From Apodospora peruviana (lineage: Eukaryota > Ascomycota > Sordariomycetes > Sordariales > Lasiosphaeriaceae): a stretch of 64,000 nt of DNA. Positions within the stretch are counted from its first letter, which is position 1. Each line of letters begins with the position of its first letter. The stretch lies in the NCBI GenBank assembly GCA_033439685.1, contig JAUEDM010000002.1, positions 3,658,001-3,722,000 of the forward strand, read 5' to 3'. The notes below the pieces were generated by a model that saw nothing but the letters and a program-made list of their open reading frames with translations, made no database searches and was not told the origin of the DNA. Positions 45,729 to 55,272 of this stretch are shown in pieces. Both the position numbers and the translations under genes were made by a program.

Positions 45729-46790
45729 TTTCGCGACTTCAACTATCGGACCATATGTGGACTGTGAAGATGGTGAGTCCGACAATGCCAGGTGAATATA
45801 TGTGAATATGGAGAGAGGAAATTTGTATTTGATATTGATCACCCCGCCAAGACATTGGACGTGCGCTCCCTTGCCACCCCTCCAGGAACTTCAACATCAA
45901 TTGTTGTTGTGTGACCATAGTCGAGCGGCCGGATGCAACGCTATCAGCGTGGTTCATCCAATGGCAGGGCGAGATGACGCCGGGAACTGGACATCCCGGA
46001 ACTAGCGATGGGATGAAAGCAATTCCGGACTCTGTTGACCCGGTGCGCCGGTGCCGTACAGATGCATACCCGACAGTACGGATACTTATCACCCTCAGCT
46101 GCCCTGCATTCTTTGTCGAAAGTTCTGGATGGCCGAGATAGCAGACCAAAGGATTCCTGATCGAGCTATGGCGTGTCTCGTGCCGACAGTCTAAACTCCG
46201 TTGCGAGATTTTGGGTTATGGCAATAATACCGAAGAGACCAAGTGTTGACGAGGGTGAGACGGACTGATTGCTGCAATGGGGAAGAAAGAGGTCAGTGTC
46301 GAATGTTCCTCAGCTGAGTGAGAGTCTTGGCGTAACTCAAACTTTGAACTACTAACCCGCCGCACCAGGCCAGTATTTCTTTGAATACCAGCTATTTACT
46401 AGGTATGTAGACATGGTCGGCCGCGTATTAGGGGAGCAATGTGGCGCAGCTTGGAGCGGATGGGTGGTAGTCCCGTCTCAGGGGCAACAACACAAATCTT
46501 CTTTGTTTACTCCTACAATGCCGGTCCCTTATCCAGAACTAGACCAGGAGTCCAGAATGAACTACGTCATTGGCAGACACAATTTGCCGGCTGTTCGACG
46601 TCGATTCCCCTCCTCTTCCGTCCCGAGAGCCCCGCACAACTATCTCCGAGTGAGTCCTTCAAGCTTTAAGCCGGGTGAAGATATCAATGTTTTCATCTCC
46701 ATGCTACTTTCTAGATAACATTTTCACCTTAAGAATTCACACAAGTGTCAAGTGCCTTAGCCTTTCTTATATCGACAATAACACAAAATT
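45729..46790. other. Intergenic region between divergent FAD oxidase and ADH genes
   Basis: About 1.06 kb holding both promoters; no supported gene. Confidence 0.45.
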
Positions 46791-47912
46791 ATGGCATCAA
46801 CAATGCCCATCCTGCCCGAAATGAAAGCAGCACAAGTCGTGAAATACAACGCACCCTACTCCATCACCACCGTCCCCGTCCCCACCTCGCATGAACTCGG
46901 CCCTTACGACCTCGTCGTCAAAGTCGCCGTCGCATCCCACTGCCACACCGACGGCATGGTCCGTTCAGGCATCTTCGGCACCAAACTGCCCTGCACCGGC
47001 TCGCACGAGGGCGCCGGGACCGTCGTCCTTGTCGGTTCTTCTGTTAGCGACTTCAAGCCCGGCGACCGCGTCATGTGCGGCCTGCCTTTGCACCCCTGCG
47101 GCAAGTGTCTGGACTGCACGTCCAGCCCGGAGGCGAAACAACGGCAGTACTGCACCCAGGTGGACGGACACATCGGCATACACATCGACGGCTGTTTCGC
47201 CGAGTATGTGCGGGTGGACGCGCGCAGCTCGACCCCCGTGCCGGATACCGTATCACTTTTGAGCGCGGCGCCGCTTGCGTGCGCCGGGCGGACGGTCTGG
47301 CGGGCCGTGGAGCAGGCTGAGCTCAAAGCTGGCCAGTGGCTCGCGATTGTTGGGTCTGGGGGCGGGCTGGGGCACCTGGGTGTGCAGTTCGCGAAAGCCA
47401 AAGGGCTAAAGGTCATCGGAATTGATGCGCGAGATGAAGGGTTGAGTCTGACCAAGGAGAGTGGTGCGGACGTGGTTGTTGATGCGAGGAAGGGTAAGGA
47501 TGAGGTCGTGAAGGAGGTGCAGAGGGTAACGGGGGAACAGGGGGGTGCGGACGCCACAATTACGCTTGCTGATGTTGATAGCGCGGCTGCGCTGGCGTGC
47601 GCGGTCACAAGAATGCATGGGACGATGGTGCAGATTGCGCAGCCGGAGGAGGTCATGATCCCGTTTGGTGAGCTGATTTTTAGGGATATACGGATCAAAG
47701 GGAGCGTGCTGTGTTCACCCGAGGAGAGCAGGGCTATGATGAGGTTCATTGCTGAACACGGGATATCTGTCAAGACGGTTCCGTTTCATGGTCTTGATAA
47801 GATACATGAGTTGGTTCAGACGGTTGAGAAGGGTATGATTCAGGGAAAGGCGGTCATTGTTGTTGACAAGGAGCAGATTGAGCGGGAAAAGGAGCTTGGG
47901 GTTAGATATTGA
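46791..47912 (+). CDS. Zinc-dependent alcohol dehydrogenase (MDR)
   Basis: Single exon, 373 residues, NAD(P)-dependent oxidation/reduction of alcohols and aldehydes in the cytosol. Catalytic zinc ligands are in SHCHTDG (Cys) and GSHEGAG (His-Glu). The structural zinc lobe is HPCGKCLDCTSSPEAKQRQYC with four Cys. The Rossmann loop is VGSGGGLGHLGVQFAK, followed by the Asp in VIGIDARDEG that favours NAD over NADP. Length and motif order fit yeast-type ADH1 relatives. The 3' end is 17 bp from the 3' end of the convergent GFA-type gene. Substrate not known. Confidence 0.93.
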   Translation: MASTMPILPEMKAAQVVKYNAPYSITTVPVPTSHELGPYDLVVKVAVASHCHTDGMVRSGIFGTKLPCTGSHEGAGTVVLVGSSVSDFKPGDRVMCGLPLHPCGKCLDCTSSPEAKQRQYCTQVDGHIGIHIDGCFAEYVRVDARSSTPVPDTVSLLSAAPLACAGRTVWRAVEQAELKAGQWLAIVGSGGGLGHLGVQFAKAKGLKVIGIDARDEGLSLTKESGADVVVDARKGKDEVVKEVQRVTGEQGGADATITLADVDSAAALACAVTRMHGTMVQIAQPEEVMIPFGELIFRDIRIKGSVLCSPEESRAMMRFIAEHGISVKTVPFHGLDKIHELVQTVEKGMIQGKAVIVVDKEQIEREKELGVRY

Positions 47913-47929
47913 GTTCTGGCTACACATAA

Positions 47930-48525
47930 TCAATCCTTGATCTCCTGTTTGTGAAACACATCTATACCTCTTGTTAGTTGGACTATTATCTATCCGGACT
48001 GTATCTGGGCGAGACGTACCGGGGATCTCGGGCATCCATTTGGTCCGGTTCTTGCAAAAGAACTCGCCCTTGGGAGGGACTTTCTCAGGCTCATCCATCG
48101 TTCCCCACATGACATAGCGGAACTTGTCGGCGGCAGCTTCCTGTGATTTGAGAAATAGCCTGTTAAAAAGTCATAGATGGGATTGGACTAGAAAGCTCGA
48201 GCCTACCCCGTATTCACAGATATACGCGCCGCAATTATCGCAAAACTCTCTTATCACGCCGTTGTCTTGCTTGTACAACTTCGGGCTGCCACTTTCATAT
48301 TTGAAGGACTGGATTGGAATCTGCTTGAGCATTAGCAAATACTATGATATATGCTGATGATAAGGAGAACCAAGGTACCTTGGCTGTCAACCCAAAGTTG
48401 GTGCCAAATGCCCTCCGGCAGCTGTTGCAGTGACACAGTGTCGTGCGTGCGTCATCTGCGGACTCGACGCTCAGTGAGTATTGCAATTTCTTGCAGACGC
48501 ATCGGCCTTTCATGCTGAAACTCAT
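47930..48525 (-). CDS. GFA family zinc protein (CENP-V/GFA domain)
   Basis: Four exons, 48525-48379, 48320-48207, 48140-48020 and 47961-47930, give 137 residues, the standard length of the family. Zinc ligands are complete: GRCVCKKLQYS (C-x-C), LCHCNSCRRAFG (C-x-C-x2-C) and FCDNCGAYIC (C-x2-C). The last exon was chosen at the acceptor GGTATAG, giving the end DVFHKQEIKD, which fits family tails; the later CAG would give a long tail running into the ADH gene. GFA-domain proteins were first described as glutathione-binding formaldehyde-activating enzymes; the activity of fungal members is mostly untested. It converges on the ADH gene. Confidence 0.88.
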
Positions 48526-48879
48526 GGTTGAGATGTAGCTGATACAATAGTTACCCAAGTACCTTAGTTGCTGGAGATGTCTGAGATGCAACTTTGGCCG
48601 AGTTATTGGACAAGCAATACGATGAAATACCAATGCTTTGTGAATATTCCAGAACAATGCTGGAACTATGCCTGGTTGATCCTTAGATGTGACGTCAATG
48701 ATAGGCGGCGCACAATGCTCCCCCCCCCCCCCACCTTTCCGCCTCCTTTTCGGTTTGCTTTGTCCTACCAAACACCAGGCAGGGTCTATTATTCATCAAC
48801 CCATCTTACTTCTATAAATCGATAAACCAAAACTCCAAACCATGCATCCGGCCCAGTCAACAAATGCGGAAGAAAACCT
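48526..48879. other. Intergenic region with a C13 run
   Basis: Between the GFA-type gene and the GT8 gene 3' end. It holds 13 consecutive C at 48720-48732. No gene seen. Confidence 0.5.
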
Positions 48880-50207
48880 TCACATCCTCCATTTCCTATT
48901 GCTCTTCTGGGCCTCTATACCCCCTTCACAAACCCGCTGTACACAGAAAAAAGGTCAGTATCTCATCGTCAGTGATCAGCATTATGGATGACAGAGATTG
49001 TCTTACCTCCCGCCTCCTCGCAAAATCCTCATACAACCCGTACCAGATGTCTCTCTCAGCACAACTCTCCTCCAGGCTGTACGTCCCATCCTTCCCAGCG
49101 ACCGGCACTTCATGACATTTTGGCTCCCGTGATTTCATCACCTCCCCCGAGGGTCCACGCCACGGCTTCGGGACAGGCCAGTCGGAAAAGTGCACAAACT
49201 TGGCCTCGTTATACGCCGCCACCGGATCCCACTTCTCTTGGTCGGTGCCCAGGTACTTGACATGATCGTGCCTGTCGCGTCGGAACTCGGACGTTAGCAA
49301 GCCATACCGCCGGTGCGGCAGGACGAGCGCGCTGTCGCCGTACAGCTTGTTGACAATCTCCATATCGTAGTCGCCGGCGCCGGCGTGAGAGATGGCGTCC
49401 GTGATGCGTGCAAGCTCAACCGCGCTCGGCTGCAGCACCATCAACGTCGACGCGAGTATCTTCTTTTTTGGGTACAACCAGTAGGCGCGAGGCATGGCGA
49501 CGGCGCACGCGGGCAGGAGAAAGAGCTCGTCCATCGGCTGGAGCACGGTCGCGTCCGAGTCGAGGTGGATAACGCGGTCGTATTCGGTATTGTTCCACGC
49601 GAGGAGCTTGGTGAAGGACTCGGCCCATGTTCCTAGGGGCGGTCGGTCTTGGTCATTACTTGGGATAGGGACAAAAGATGGGAACGCGCTTACTGTCGTT
49701 CATGTTGGGCCGAGACTGGACAACTATCGGTACCAGATGCACCTTGTACTCGTCGCGAGCCTTGGCCAGCAAGCGCGCATTATCTCCTTTGCCTTCGGCC
49801 GGACCGGCCTGATCGTCGAGCATTGTTGACGGGTACATGATGACGCGGTTTGCCCGGCTGCCCAGGCGATGCAGTGTCTCGAAGAGCATGACGGAGTTGC
49901 ACAGGTACTCGCTGTTGGTGACATACTGCGTGTAAGCGAACCGCGACCAGTCAACATCGTCCTTCGGTATGTAGTCAACGCTCGGGGTAAACTGCTCATC
50001 GTTCGCGTCTCCTGGCCGAGCTCGCCATCTCGTGGATACGGACGTCAATCCATCGTGGTGGTGAACGAGGGTGAGCAGAAAGAAGAAGACGGTCGTGCTT
50101 ATCACCGCTAGTTTGACCCTTTGGGATGCCCAGGCGACCTGGGTGAAGACCAGCGGGTTCTGGAGAGCCGTGCTCTCTAAATCCATGGACATGATGCGAG
50201 AAGGCAA
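48880..50207 (-). CDS. GT8-type glycosyltransferase, GNT1-like
   Basis: Type II membrane glycosyltransferase, probably Golgi. Exons 50207-49694, 49632-49007 and 48936-48880 give 398 residues. The short cytosolic tail is followed by a membrane helix (LAVISTTVFFFLLTLV). The lumenal part shows FAYTQYVTNSEYLCNSVMLF, the metal-binding DxD in RVIHLDSDATVLQ, and WLYPKKKILASTLMV, with YGDSALVLPHRRYGLL and KFVHFSDWPVPKPW further on, the pattern of fungal GT8/GNT1 proteins annotated as N-acetylglucosaminyltransferases. The last exon adds 18 residues after a GTAAGA...GTACAG intron. A second ATG at 50192 is possible. Donor sugar not provable here. Confidence 0.87.
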
Positions 50208-51035
50208 GAACAGGTACTAATGTTCAAAATACAGAGGTGGTGGAAACTAACGAGGAAACGGAACGGGGTATGCAAGGGACGGTGTAAAGAATGATTGGCA
50301 GGCCATGGTCGAAAAGGAATGTGTAGTTGATGAGACTGGCTGCATGCCATTATTAGAAGGCAACGGAGAGATCGAAGAGTGACCAGCCATGAATCACCTT
50401 GATGAGAGCTAATTTTGGGCTGTTCAAGAAGGCTCACAGGGCCTGAGAACATGACCACTTGCGATAAAACTGGCACACGTCTGACAAACGGCACACTTCT
50501 GGTCCGCGGGTAGGTCAAGCCCTGACGAGTAGACCCCTACACAAACAGACCAACTTACACAACTATGTATTTCCAAGAACCGCCAAGACACAAAGCCCAC
50601 CGGGCGGCTATGCAGGAAGTGAAGGAACAAGGCAGAGATACTATCTTTCGGCGAAACAGCAAGGTGACCATGTTTGGATATTTCAGCTCTAAAAATACGA
50701 CAACTACGGTTACGATGTGTAATCCGATGGCTACGGAGTACGACGATCTACCAGAAGCCCCGGACTGAACTACGGCCCCCAATCCTCAATACACCAACTG
50801 CATCGCTTTATGAAATGAGCCGGGTGGCTCGGCAGGAAATTGTCGTCGGACTTGGTCGCGTATAAGTAAAAATCCTTCGTCTCTAGATTTACATATGGCG
50901 TACTTCGTACTCGTATACCGATACGTTACTAGCAGGAGACGAGACTGCCGCGGAGATGGCGCTTTTAGGCCGTTCCATCCGAGAGTAGTAGGATCTTGAC
51001 ATAATGGCAACTCATTCTTTAATTAAATATCCCCT
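50208..51035. other. Intergenic region, nothing recognised
   Basis: About 830 bp with the GT8 promoter and no supported gene. Confidence 0.45.
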
Positions 51036-51243
51036 CTAATCCTCAACACTCAAGATCAGTTCGGGCCCTTTTTCACGATACGACTGGACCACGAAGACCG
51101 TAACAGCGAAATAATTTTCCCGATAAGCTGAGGAGGTTGGCGCGCGGTCTGGATACACCGAACAAGCCTCGATTCCAGCCAGCTTTGTAGCTTTGTCAGC
51201 AGCCAGCACCTTCTTGTTCCTTTCCCCTCCTGGTCCAATCACC

Positions 51244-51275
<32 letters not shown>

Positions 51276-51407
51276 CAAGGTCTAGGTAGGACCAACAAGA
51301 GATTAGTCCTATGTCTGCACTAATGATTGCCTAACTAGACACCGTTCACTCAGCATAGCCACATCATATCTCCCATGCTTGTGGGGCTTCATCCGGCCAG
51401 GAGCCAT
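51036..51407 (-). CDS. Possible small two-exon gene, unrecognised
   Basis: The 3' part is a convincing 68-codon frame: VIGPGGERNKKVLAADKATK, then YPDRAPTSSAYRENYFAVTV and a tail ending LILSVED before TAG at 51036. It is preceded on the minus strand by 28 T and TAG, an extreme polypyrimidine tract and acceptor. Upstream, an ATG at 51407 opens MAPGRMKPHKHGRYDVAMLS, which can join in phase through a GTTAGG or similar donor; the donor is uncertain. The product would be about 90-100 residues, basic at the N-terminus, without a signal peptide. I do not recognise the family. It could be an exon of a decayed gene. Confidence 0.4.
51248..51275 (+). repeat. A28 homopolymer
   Basis: 28 consecutive A on the plus strand. 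On the minus strand it is a T28 tract directly before a TAG acceptor of a possible small gene. Confidence 0.85.
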
Positions 51408-51725
51408 AAAAAAGGCTGCAATGCAGATGACGGACGTTCCCCAAAGTTCGGGGTAGATAGCTCAGGACCAGGCCATTGGTTAGTCGCGTCTATTGCCCAA
51501 TTCCAATATTAAGATGGCTTCTTTTCCCGCGAGGTTGTGTAACGTAGACCACAGAAAACACATGGGAATAGTTATATCATTCGCAGATGTCCCGTGTCCC
51601 CCCTCAATCCGACTGCAATGTAGGACTTTGTCTTACCCCTCACCACATCGAGGCGAAGCAGAATGTTCAGCTTAATCCTACCTCATATAGGTGTCATTTC
51701 AAGACATAAATAACGGCATAGAATC
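51408..51725. other. Upstream region of the alpha/beta hydrolase gene
   Basis: 318 bp, probably promoter and leader of the rightward hydrolase and of the possible leftward small gene. Nothing else seen. Confidence 0.4.
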
Positions 51726-52637
51726 ATGATGCCCCCAAAATTCATCACGAACAGCCTCATGTCAGCAATGGCAGCAAAGATGACAGCAAAGATGGAACAC
51801 GCCGTCCTCCACACCGAAGGCTGCGCGCTGCACTATTGGCACTGCGGCCACGGCCCAACCCTCATCACCTTCGTCCCGGGAGGCAACGGCCACGGGCTCC
51901 AATTCTTGGCCCTGATGGCCGCCCTCGCCGACACGGGCAAGTACACCTGCGCAACCTTTGACCGGCGTCAGATGTCCGCCAGCGTAGTCACCGACGGGGT
52001 CAACAAGAAATTCAACCCCCCGCAGCAAGCGCGCGACATCCGCGCCGTGATCAGTGTCCTGGGTTTTGCGCAGTCCATCATCTTTGGCAGCAGCAGCGGT
52101 GGCATCCTGTCTCTTCAGTTCGCGCACGACTTCCCGGACATGGTCATCCATCTCATCTCCCACGAGGCGCCCACTTTTATTCTGTTGCCCGACGCAGCGG
52201 AATTGTTTGAGTGGTTCCATGGTCTGATGACGCTCTACGAGACGAAAGGGCTCGAGGCAGCCGCGGCGGAATTTGAATCGAAGCTGACGGGGTACGATGA
52301 TGAAGGAATCCCGACGTGTGTAAGCCCCGATCCGAAGAATAGGGTCAACTTTTGGGAGAACGAGATCCCGATCTTGATCGGAGGTTACGTGTCTAATCTA
52401 TGGCGGGTTAAAGAGAATGGGACGAGTGTCGGGGTGATGAGGGGGGTCAGGTGCAAGGACGCGTTCTTTGCGAGGGCGACGGTGGAGCAGGCCAAGATCT
52501 TGGGGTGTCCGCTGGCTGTTGTGCCTGGGCATCATCAAGGTTTCGAGGTCGAGACAGAGGCATTTTTGCCCGCATTTTTGGAGATGATCGAGACGTTGGA
52601 GAAGAGGAAGAAGGGAAGTGCGATATCGACTTACTGA
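51726..52637 (+). CDS. Alpha/beta hydrolase
   Basis: Serine hydrolase fold enzyme, single exon, 303 residues from 51726 (in-frame ATGs also at 51729 and 51759). The strand FVPGGNGHG is the oxyanion-hole segment, TFDRRQMSAS the following loop, and the nucleophile elbow is IIFGSSSGG (G-x-S-x-G). The catalytic His is expected in VVPGHHQGFEVE near the C-terminus. A loop rich in Glu and Ala between residues about 150 and 230 forms the cap. No signal peptide, so probably cytosolic. Typical of fungal hydrolases of unknown substrate. It is 57 bp from the convergent GH5 gene. Confidence 0.87.
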   Translation: MMPPKFITNSLMSAMAAKMTAKMEHAVLHTEGCALHYWHCGHGPTLITFVPGGNGHGLQFLALMAALADTGKYTCATFDRRQMSASVVTDGVNKKFNPPQQARDIRAVISVLGFAQSIIFGSSSGGILSLQFAHDFPDMVIHLISHEAPTFILLPDAAELFEWFHGLMTLYETKGLEAAAAEFESKLTGYDDEGIPTCVSPDPKNRVNFWENEIPILIGGYVSNLWRVKENGTSVGVMRGVRCKDAFFARATVEQAKILGCPLAVVPGHHQGFEVETEAFLPAFLEMIETLEKRKKGSAISTY

Positions 52638-52693
52638 TTGCCTTGTTTGGCTTATGTCGGAATACGATTTATTTGGGATTTTATTCTATGGAA

Positions 52694-54914
52694 CTAAACA
52701 GTCAAAGTGTAGTTGATATAGTTCCCATTTCCCGCAGCTCGCGGATAGAACTCGAAAGTGAAGGCGGTGTTCTTCCCCGAGGCGATCACCGCGTCGACTG
52801 CAGCCCTCGTTATTGTGACTCGGTCGTAGTCAAAGTTCCATTGGCTTGCAAGTGTCTTTACCCAAACATGAGATATTCAGTTAGTAAAATAAGCCATTTT
52901 GCCTTGTTGGTGTACGCGGTGAACATAATGATAAAGGCGGTAGACTTACCCCTCGACCTTTCTGCAACTCAGGCAACCACTGCGTCCAGTCGTCGACCAA
53001 ATATGCTCCATCACCTCGGACAATCTTGACAGCGGCAACTCTGTGCAGTCCTTTCCAGACAACAGGAACCTGTAAATCGGCACCTACAGGCACGTCGTTT
53101 GCTGCTGACGCAAGTGCGCCGAGGACAGGAGTATCCCACTGCACAAGCTCAACCTGCGAAGGAGACCCAGCTGAGAAAGTCACCGTCACATTGGCTTTGG
53201 TTCCCGGTGCTGCGGTAGCAGAGAGGTAATTGGCCAGGAAGGACCGCTTGAACGTCACAGCCCCTGAGCTCGATGACGTATAGTCCTTACCCTCCTCCAA
53301 CAAGTCCGTCCCAACAGACAGAGATTTGAAGCTATTTCCGTTCAGAATAAACGACAACGTCCGATCCGCAAGCTCACTGCCAACCTTATTAAAGATGTAC
53401 GCCGAGCTGTCCTGGTTGGTGGCAGACGCGTCGATGGTGCTGTCCGCCAGAGAGTTGGTGACCCCTTTAACAGCATTCACAGTGATGTCGACCGCGATCT
53501 TGTCCCGCCATTGGCCGGTAGCGCGGTCGAGGTTATCGAGCCCGTTGTCCCACACCATGGAGGTGATGCCCAGGGACGTGGCGGTCCGCACGACGTGGTC
53601 GAACCACTTCCAACGCGCTGCTGCTTCGCACTGTAGCTGCGAGGCGTCGAACTCGCCCATCACGATGGGGATGTCGGAGGAGAAGTTGCCTCGTACGGCT
53701 GACAGGTCTGATACGACGGCAGCTTTGTCGGAAGCTGATCCCCATATGGTTTTACCCCTTTTTTTTCCTTCAGCGTTTAGCTACTGGTATGTTTCGAGTA
53801 AGACGAAGAACTGAAAAGACAGCACTTACCAAGCAGCAAATGTAAAATCATCTAAATTCAATGACAAGTTAGCACGTATGTAAGTAGCAGAACCACCGTA
53901 AGCCCAGACACTAACGTACATGAAGAGACTTACAAGGCGAGTAGTAATGGAACTGAAAAGCCCACGGGTTCGTCATATTCCCCGGTTTCTTGAACATATG
54001 GACTTTATCTCCGCTCATGCCGAGCCCAGAAAGCGTCACAACCCTCTGCGGATTAAACCCACCCGACTCTTGCAGCGCGGCCAAAAACAAGTCGTTCAGC
54101 TTCATCAGGTTCTCGCTGTCTGTCTCGGTGCTTCCGGCAGGCTCGTTGATGGGCTCAAAGGCAACCGTCGCCGGCTTGCAGGCGAGCTTCTCGGCGATCT
54201 GGAGCCACGCGGCGGAGAACTTCTCGCGGATCAAGGTCTGGTTGGCGTTTGGTTTGGAGACGTCGGCCCAGTTCCATGAGTCTTTGATAACCACACTGTT
54301 AGGAACGAAACTTGGAAGACGGTAAAGTAGAAGGCACTCACCATGGTGCATATTCGTGATCACATAAAGTCCCCTGGCCGTGGCCATATCAATCACATCC
54401 GATACACGCTGCAGCCAAGTCGCGTTGATGGTCCAGTTCGGCGAGCCCCTCACAAAGTGTTCCGCGTAGGTCACTTTTCATCCATCAGTATTTAAGTAGT
54501 TTGACGTTGATTGAGAAGCAAAGACTCTATTTGGGGTTACTGCTACTGACCAGGAATACGAACAGACTTGAACCCTGCGTCTTTGACATCATCGAAAGTC
54601 GATTCTTGGAGCGGTACATTGTTCCACGAGCCCTCATCGGGTAACGCATCGAGGCTGTTTCCGGCGTTCCAGCCGGGATTGGCGGCGTTGAACCATTCTC
54701 TGGCGGAGACAGGCCCGAAGGTGGCTGTCGAGCATGCACATGCGGCCCTCTATATCAGTGATCAGTTAGCAAATAATTGCGGCATAAAGTAAGCAGGGTC
54801 AGGGCAATTTTGCAGTACTCTGTGTGGTCTGTAACCTTTCAAGTTGTTATCTTGATAAGCAGCCGCATAAGGAGCCGCAGCCAGGAGGAATACCAATGAA
54901 GGTTGGAACCTCAT
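52694..54914 (-). CDS. Secreted GH5 endoglucanase with X2-like and CBM46-like domains
   Basis: Extracellular beta-1,4-glucanase type enzyme. Start at 54914; a signal peptide (SLVFLLAAAPYAAA) is followed by several exons. The GH5 barrel shows NPGWNAGNSLDA, KSVRIPVTYAEHF, the acid/base Glu in FEPINEPAG and the nucleophile Glu in IVMGEFDAS; WDNGLD precedes the last strand. After about residue 360 follow a CBM_X2-like domain (NGNSFKSLSVGTDLLEEGKDY) and a CBM46-like C-terminal domain ending IASGKNTAFTFEFYP and NYTLTV at 52694. About 560-570 residues. The join near the active site uses a 22-nt microexon (53830-53851). Both catalytic Glu are intact, so it should be active. Substrate (cellulose, beta-glucan or xyloglucan) is uncertain. 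Confidence 0.9.
53830..53851 (-). other. 22-nt microexon in the GH5 gene
   Basis: Flanked by AATTTAG on its upstream side and GTAAGT on its downstream side (minus strand). Inclusion yields the conserved-looking YDFTFAAWGKTIWG and keeps phase with both neighbours. Skipping it would shift the frame. Confidence 0.75.
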
Positions 54915-55272
54915 CGTCGTTTCTGTTTACTGATCTCTCTTACGTACTGAGTGGAGCAAACCAGCAGCGTGAAAGGCAAGGAAGGCGGTTATATATATGA
55001 ATGTGCCCTGTATTCCGCAATTGTGATTTGTTTGGTTTGGGTCGAAAAGGTAATAACCGGTAGCACCGTCGCAGTCGGAATCTGATCCATTTCCATCCTC
55101 CAATTGACCCTCCGCAGCACCGATTCAGCCTAGAATCTCCCGAAGCGAGGGTGAAGCGAACGATAAAAAGCCCATGGACACCAGGGATTTCTCCTCCACT
55201 TACAGAACACCCTTCAATAAAACCTCGGCTCACACCTAGGTACATGTACCTACAGGTAGTTAGGATCCAGCA
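54915..55272. other. Intergenic region with a TATA-like site
   Basis: 358 bp between the GH5 promoter side and the FAD-monooxygenase 3' end. TATATATA lies at 54990-54998. No gene seen. Confidence 0.5.
54990..54998 (-). promoter_or_regulatory. TATA-like element of the GH5 gene
   Basis: TATATATAA on the minus strand about 75 bp upstream of the start at 54914. Position and sequence only. Confidence 0.45.

Noticed and set aside
46904..47773. 289-codon minus-strand frame opposite the ADH gene
   Set aside because: Antisense shadow; Ser/Thr/Pro-rich with no motif, while the plus strand encodes a complete ADH.
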